This document shows, in pieces, positions 59,423 through 64,000 of a stretch of DNA of 64,000 bases. Positions within the stretch are counted from its first letter, which is position 1. Every line of letters starts with the position of its first letter. The DNA is from Bremerella sp. JC817. GTDB taxonomy: Bacteria; Planctomycetota; Planctomycetia; Pirellulales; Pirellulaceae. The translations under genes were made by a program, and so were the position numbers. The DNA is taken from contig NZ_JBFEFG010000259.1 of the NCBI RefSeq assembly GCF_040718835.1, positions 186,001 to 250,000 of the forward strand. Direction: 5' to 3'. The notes beneath the pieces are model-generated. The model searched no databases and was not told where the DNA came from. It worked only from the letters and a program-made list of their open reading frames with translations.

Positions 59423-60598
59423 ATGTCGCTGCCCAATTCCGCTTCTGCCAAGCTCAGCCGTCGCTCGTTCGTGACGGGGCTTTCCGCCTTGCCGCTGCTA
59501 GGGGCTGCCCGCTATTTGAACGGAGCCGAGTCGGCCACACCGCTATACCTGCCGGAAGACCCTGCGCGAGGCATTCGCGAAGGGTGGACCGTCGCGGTGT
59601 TTCCCGACACGCAGAACTATGCAAAGTATGGCAAGAACCAGGCCAACTTCGATCGCATGTGCCGCTGGGTCGCCGAGCATCTCGATCCATGGCGAATCGG
59701 CCTGGTGATGCATGAAGGAGACTTCGTCGAGCAAAACAACATCGCCGAAGGGGGCGGGCGAGGTTGGGGCGATCAACATTCCGAGTCACAGTGGGAATCG
59801 GCCAAGCGTGCTCTTAGCCAGATCGAAGGCAAGGTGCCAACGATTTTCACGACCGGCAATCACGACTTCGGGATCCGCAACGCCGAGACCCGCGATACGC
59901 AGTTCAACGATTACTTTCCGATCACCAGCAACAAGCTCACCAGTGACGGCCAAGGGGGAGGCATTCTCGTCGAGGCCGGCCTGAACAGCTTTGGCAAACA
60001 GTCGCTCGAAAATGCGGCTTACGAAATCAAGCTGCCCGATGGTCGCCAATTGCTGATCATCTCGCTGGAGTGGGGACCTCGCCGCGAGGCAGTCACCTGG
60101 GCGAAATCGCTCGCGGCACGCGAAGCGTATCGAAACCATACCGGCGTGCTGCTGGTCCACAACTTTCTGACGCCTGACTCGATCCGCGACGGGCAAAATG
60201 GCAATCGTAAGCGTCCTGGCAACCCGCACACCTACCCGACCGGCAAGCAAGGGAATACGCACGACGGCGAAGATCTGTGGAAAGGTCTCGTCCACGACGC
60301 CCCACAGTTTCAACTCGTCTTGAATGGGCACGAGATGGGCGCGCATGTTGGTCGCCGTGTCGATAACAATGCCGCTGGCATGCAAGTACATCAGATGCTG
60401 TTTAACGCCCAGGGACTCGGCGGTGGCTCGGCAGATAAAGGAAACGGCGGCGATGGTTGGCTGCGACTGTTAACCTTCGAGCCTGACGGCGTCACGCTTA
60501 CGGTGCGAACCTTTTCGCCACTGAAACTCGACGCTGGCCTCTCGCCTTGGTGGAACGATCCGAAGTGGTGTTTTCAGGTTCCGCTATTGCCAGTGTGA
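59423..60598 (+). CDS. Exported metallophosphoesterase with Tat-like signal
   Basis: 391 residues. The N-terminus is MSLPNSASAKLSRRSFVTGL, a twin-arginine signal (SRRSFV), followed by ALPLLGAARYLNGAES. Calcineurin-like phosphoesterase blocks follow: VAVFPDTQNYAKYG (Asp), HEGDFVEQNNIA (Asp), TGNHDFG (Asn-His) and LVLNGHEMGAHVG (His). The dimetal centre should be complete. Substrates may be phosphate esters or cyclic nucleotides in the periplasm. Single gene; its end is convergent with the LRR gene, about 16 bp away. Confidence 0.88.
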   Translation: MSLPNSASAKLSRRSFVTGLSALPLLGAARYLNGAESATPLYLPEDPARGIREGWTVAVFPDTQNYAKYGKNQANFDRMCRWVAEHLDPWRIGLVMHEGDFVEQNNIAEGGGRGWGDQHSESQWESAKRALSQIEGKVPTIFTTGNHDFGIRNAETRDTQFNDYFPITSNKLTSDGQGGGILVEAGLNSFGKQSLENAAYEIKLPDGRQLLIISLEWGPRREAVTWAKSLAAREAYRNHTGVLLVHNFLTPDSIRDGQNGNRKRPGNPHTYPTGKQGNTHDGEDLWKGLVHDAPQFQLVLNGHEMGAHVGRRVDNNAAGMQVHQMLFNAQGLGGGSADKGNGGDGWLRLLTFEPDGVTLTVRTFSPLKLDAGLSPWWNDPKWCFQVPLLPV

Positions 60599-60614
60599 TC
60601 GCCCTTAGCGTGGA

Positions 60615-62372
60615 CTAATTCGTGGGGGCTACCGGCGTGACCAATGGCTGTTGAGAAACGTTAATGAGCACAGGAGCACGCCGCATGAATGGAAAAAAGT
60701 GAGGCAACACCTCGATCCTGGCTGGCATTGGCAACGACTGCCGCAGTTGATTGACGGCGTTCTCATTGATGCTCAAGTCACTCAACCGAACGTAGGACAA
60801 ATAGGGCATCGCATGCAAATGCTGGATACCTTCGTCCGTTATCGAGAGCGAAACGAGCTCTAGTTCACTGAGCTTCCGTAGTTGGGCGACCGAAGCCAAC
60901 GCTTCGTCCGTGATCTGCTTTCCATCCGCGATCGTCAGATGATGAAGGTTCTTCAGCGCCACTAGTTGGGCAATCCCTGCGTTGGTCAATTGCTCTCCAT
61001 CGATAGACAACAAACCGAGTTGCTTGATCTGAGCCAGGTCCTCGAGTTGCTGGTCGGTTAAATTGCATTGGGTCAGGGAGACGGAATCAAGGAACTCAAG
61101 CTTCGCCAGTTGGTCGAGTCCCTCGAAATCGATCGCGGGACAGGCGTTCAGTTCGATACTTTGCAGGTGATTTAGATTTGCCAAAGCGGCGATCGGCACC
61201 TCTTGCTGGATACCTCGCATTCGCAAAGATATCAGATTTTCGATCGCCCCAAGAAACTCGAATCGCATCTTGGTATCTGCGAGTGGAGCACTCACACTTA
61301 GAAATTCGAGCTGCTTGCATTGGCCCAATTTGCCGAGATGCTCGACTGCGATCGGCCCGCGAAACTCAAACATGTAAGGCGATCGTCTCGAGTGCCGAGC
61401 CATGATCTGCACACCTTGAATGTTGATCCAATCCACCTCGTCTTGGATGGCTTCGATAAAGCCGGCCGCCGTGATTTGCGTAAAGAATAGATGGACTTGC
61501 TGAAGCTTACGAGCGTCCGCTAAGCCTTCGATCGCGGCGTCGCCGATCGGGACCATCTCGAGCCGGAGCGACTCCAGTTGATCTGCCTGGAGCAATCGCT
61601 GGCACTGCTGATCCGTCATCGGCGACTGGATCGCCCCTAAGACTTTCAACGTCGGATGCCCGATCAGGTAGTCGGCCCAATTGGTGGCAACCGTCTTCTC
61701 CAGCGTCAGTTGCTGGACATCTATGCGATCTCGCAACAGCTCGAACGACTTTTCTGTCAGCTTGCGGCCGGTTAAATATTCGAGCCGCAGGTTCGGAATA
61801 TCGGCCAGGATTTCGATCCCTTCATCATCGACCGAAAATCGAAACCGCAGCGTATGAAGCCGCGGATGCTGACGCAGCATCGCCAGGCCTTTTTTGTCGA
61901 CGCTGGTTCCCTGGATATCGACTACTTCCAGTTGCGGCAATTGGCTTACGTGCCGAAAGCCTTCGTTCGTGATCCTTGTTCGCCAGATCGCCAGTTTTCG
62001 AACGCGTGGCAATTGATCGAGATACGCGAACCCCTCGTCACTGATGCGGCTACTAGGTATGTAGATCTCTTCCAGCGTAGGAATCTGGGCCATCAGTTCC
62101 ATCTGTTCGTCACGAACGTTTCGACCGTTGCCGCGGATACCGGTGATGTTCGAGAAATAGCGACTTCCGAACCAATCGTGTACGAACTGCGGCCCCCACG
62201 ACGTGCGAGAGATCTGGATGCCGGTTTCCGAAAGGCGCTCGGCAATCTTGTCCTGCGCGTGCACCCAGTCCATGTGCCATCGCCAAAGACCAGCCCCAAT
62301 GGCCGCGATCAAACAGAACAGCAATAACGTTCGCAAGCCGAATTGCCGAAGCGAGCGGGGCAGGAAGACCAT
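60615..62372 (-). CDS. Membrane-anchored leucine-rich repeat protein
   Basis: 585 residues. An N-terminal helix (LRTLLLFCLIAAIGAGLWRW) without a cleavage site anchors the protein. The rest is a long array of about 20-24-residue LRR units of the planctomycete type (IPTLEEIYIPSSRISDEGFA, LPQLEVVDIQGTSVDKKGLA, LEFLDSVSLTQCNLTDQQLE, LRKLSELELVSLSITDEGIQ). The tail is Pro-rich. RNI-like LRR proteins bind proteins; the ligand is unknown. It is 30 bp after the next LRR gene on the same strand, so the two are likely one operon. Confidence 0.82.
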   Translation of the reverse strand: MVFLPRSLRQFGLRTLLLFCLIAAIGAGLWRWHMDWVHAQDKIAERLSETGIQISRTSWGPQFVHDWFGSRYFSNITGIRGNGRNVRDEQMELMAQIPTLEEIYIPSSRISDEGFAYLDQLPRVRKLAIWRTRITNEGFRHVSQLPQLEVVDIQGTSVDKKGLAMLRQHPRLHTLRFRFSVDDEGIEILADIPNLRLEYLTGRKLTEKSFELLRDRIDVQQLTLEKTVATNWADYLIGHPTLKVLGAIQSPMTDQQCQRLLQADQLESLRLEMVPIGDAAIEGLADARKLQQVHLFFTQITAAGFIEAIQDEVDWINIQGVQIMARHSRRSPYMFEFRGPIAVEHLGKLGQCKQLEFLSVSAPLADTKMRFEFLGAIENLISLRMRGIQQEVPIAALANLNHLQSIELNACPAIDFEGLDQLAKLEFLDSVSLTQCNLTDQQLEDLAQIKQLGLLSIDGEQLTNAGIAQLVALKNLHHLTIADGKQITDEALASVAQLRKLSELELVSLSITDEGIQHLHAMPYLSYVRLSDLSINENAVNQLRQSLPMPARIEVLPHFFPFMRRAPVLINVSQQPLVTPVAPTN

Positions 62373-62402
62373 CGAGCGATTCCTTATCTAGGGAACGTTG
62401 GC

Positions 62403-64000
62403 TTAGCCTTGGTGGCGAAACGGAGACTTCATCGCAGGGGCGTCTTCAATCCAGCGATTGAACAGGAAGACCCCGTAGTCGCTCCGGCGCGGTAAGGCCT
62501 TTTTGCGTTCAATCCGCCGGGTGCTGTAGTCTTCAGCGGAAGGCTTTACCCGCAGCACTTTCATACTGCCGATCGTCGCTTCCGAAAGAGGATGCGGCGG
62601 AACGACTGCTCCGCCGGCAGGCGGCAACTGCGAGCAGTCTGCCAGGGTTACATGCCACAACTTCTTCAGGTTCAGTAGCTCTGGCAGACCTGACTCGTCG
62701 AGCTGAACCTGATTGCAATAGATCGTCTTCAGCCCGGCCATCCGACCGATGACTTCCAGATGCGATTTGGTCAGGCGGCACGACTGAAACGTGAGCGATT
62801 CGAGCCGCGGCAACCTGGTCAATCGCCTGAGATCGCTGACAGACAACTTTGGTACGTTCCCGAACCGGACTGCTTCTAACCGAACAACTTGATTGAGGTC
62901 CGGCAGATTCAAATCGAACGGGTAGTTCCAGATTTTGAGTTGCCACAGTCGCGGCGAATTCCCCAGGAACTGAAAGTCGACCGGCTGGTCCAGGGAGGTT
63001 TCCAATTGAAACGAACCGAGCTGTTGAAAGTCTTGCATGCCGGTCAACATCTCGGCGTCGACCTTCCCTTGCCAGATAATGTTGTGCACTTCGCGGGCAT
63101 AAGCCATCTCGGTATTGGTAGGATCTCGCTGGCGAATCGACGCCGTAAGCCTCATTTCGTCGCCAATAATGACAACGCCGGTCTCCTCGTCGGCAAACGT
63201 CTTCAACAGTCCTTTGCCGGTAATCTGCGTTCCGATCAGCTCGAGAAATCCACGATTGGGCCGTGACTTGATCACCGGCAACAAGCGGTCGGTGATCGGC
63301 GAGTTTTGAATACTGATGTCACGGATTAACTTCGCATTCAGCAGCAGTTGAGCCTGAGCGTCGGTCAACGGAGCGTTGCGTGTCCGGATTGCGGTTAGCG
63401 TCGGATGATCGGCCAAGGTTTCAGCCCAGGCCGGATCGTGCGGACGATTGAGCGTCAGGTACTTGGGCTTCAGCTTGTCTCGAATCTGCTGGATACCTTT
63501 CGCCGATAGGTCCTCAGTAATCATGACATCCGGCAGCAAGTTGGGCAGCGTCGCCAGGTGATCGATACCGATATCGGTAAGTACCAGGTTGTGCTGGATT
63601 GCCTGAAGACGTGGCATCCCACGTAGAAAAGCGAACCCGTTCTCGTCGATGCGGGGATATTCGAGTTGATGCCGATCCGAAACCGACGGCCCCAGGTCGG
63701 TATGCATGGGCATAACCGACAGTTCGCGTAGGTTCTTGATCTTTCCAATGTGCCGCAACGCATCGTTGTCGAGGGCGGATCCTCCGACCAATACCGCACG
63801 CAAGTTCGGCAACTGGGCAAGCGTCTCCCAATGGGCGATCGGTGCCTTCCGCGAGGTGATGGAAACCGAGCGTACGGTCGGGAAGTCTTTCAGCACAGAA
63901 AGATCGATCGGGCTGCCATCTTTCGGCTCGTAGAAGCTGATCTCGTCGACCCAGGTGAGATAGTCGCTGCCAGGAACGCGGTACCAGCCAGGCGGCCCTA
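62403..64000 (-). CDS. Leucine-rich repeat protein, 5' end outside window
   Basis: At least 532 residues; the frame is open to the right edge, so the start lies outside. An internal GTG at 63896 that opens a shorter frame is not the true start because PPGWYRVPGSDYLTWVDEIS and FYEPKDGSPIDLS precede it in frame. The same LRR units as in the preceding gene appear (LPNLRAVLVGGSALDNDALR, IKNLRELSVMP, LPRLESLTFQSCRLTKSHLE). The tail has IERKKALPRRSDYGVFLFN. It lies 30 bp upstream of the other LRR gene on the same strand. Function unknown; the shared plan suggests a duplicated surface or binding protein. Confidence 0.85.
   Translation of the reverse strand, partial: GPPGWYRVPGSDYLTWVDEISFYEPKDGSPIDLSVLKDFPTVRSVSITSRKAPIAHWETLAQLPNLRAVLVGGSALDNDALRHIGKIKNLRELSVMPMHTDLGPSVSDRHQLEYPRIDENGFAFLRGMPRLQAIQHNLVLTDIGIDHLATLPNLLPDVMITEDLSAKGIQQIRDKLKPKYLTLNRPHDPAWAETLADHPTLTAIRTRNAPLTDAQAQLLLNAKLIRDISIQNSPITDRLLPVIKSRPNRGFLELIGTQITGKGLLKTFADEETGVVIIGDEMRLTASIRQRDPTNTEMAYAREVHNIIWQGKVDAEMLTGMQDFQQLGSFQLETSLDQPVDFQFLGNSPRLWQLKIWNYPFDLNLPDLNQVVRLEAVRFGNVPKLSVSDLRRLTRLPRLESLTFQSCRLTKSHLEVIGRMAGLKTIYCNQVQLDESGLPELLNLKKLWHVTLADCSQLPPAGGAVVPPHPLSEATIGSMKVLRVKPSAEDYSTRRIERKKALPRRSDYGVFLFNRWIEDAPAMKSPFRHQG

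Noticed and set aside
1..64000. CRISPR arrays, IS elements, tRNA or rRNA genes
   Set aside because: No direct-repeat arrays, transposase motifs, tRNA T-loop patterns or rRNA blocks were noticed by reading; a tRNAscan or covariance search was not possible.

Overview
The window reads as an ordinary chromosomal segment of a planctomycete, most likely a Pirellulaceae member of the Blastopirellula/Bremerella/Rhodopirellula type. The grounds are an estimated GC in the high 50s, many secreted or lipid-anchored proteins of families typical of this phylum (DUF1080, a Gfo/Idh/MocA oxidoreductase with a Tat signal, a ceramidase-like protein, DUF3500, TDEGL-type leucine-rich repeats), flagellar genes of Gram-negative type, HslUV, and mostly short or single-gene transcription units on alternating strands. 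The genus call is an impression, not a search result. I found no rRNA, tRNA, CRISPR array, insertion sequence or prophage.

Layout. 1-3.2 kb: start of smc, a FlgI-like lipoprotein with a HEAT-like C-terminal part, and a short-chain dehydrogenase preceded by a hairpin-rich leader or small RNA. 3.7-7.8 kb: three tandem paralogous secreted proteins of unknown function. 7.8-13.7 kb: fliG, a cheX-like gene, an operon of alpha/beta hydrolase, citG-like and queD-like genes (possibly linked to pterin or C1 cofactor synthesis), and a secreted CehA-like protein that lacks the expected metal ligands. 13.9-19.7 kb: dnaJ-type co-chaperone, rnpA, yidD, a lipoprotein, a DegP-like protease, thiL and tsaE. 19.7-25.6 kb: hslVU, an isochorismatase-family hydrolase, and a polyphosphate-linked group (ppx/gppA, CHAD, divergent sixA).

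25.9-37.6 kb: NAD-type isocitrate dehydrogenase, a YfcH-like epimerase, class II photolyase, rpsU, an SGNH hydrolase, a Gfo/Idh/MocA oxidoreductase, and an MFS transporter whose end overlaps a SF1 helicase carrying an N-terminal RNA-binding-like domain. 37.9-43.2 kb: a DUF2760 protein followed by two divergent Hsp70-like ATPases, a compact probable operon and the best candidate for a little-described system. 43.2-45.6 kb: a zeta-toxin-like kinase with a small overlapping partner, behind LOG-family and DUF3500 genes.

45.8-64 kb: secreted esterase, four-CBS protein, TPR/coiled-coil periplasmic protein, phytanoyl-CoA dioxygenase family protein, a His-tailed LRR lipoprotein, a zinc-ribbon protein, a DUF1080 protein, a gene interrupted by an in-frame TGA, a fatty acid desaturase, a two-component system, an M50-like membrane protease, a ceramidase-like hydrolase divergent from a metallophosphoesterase, and two tandem LRR proteins, the last running off the window. 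Start codons were moved from the longest reading frame whenever a signal peptide, family alignment or Shine-Dalgarno sequence favoured an internal start. All family assignments are from reading the translated sequences, with no database search.
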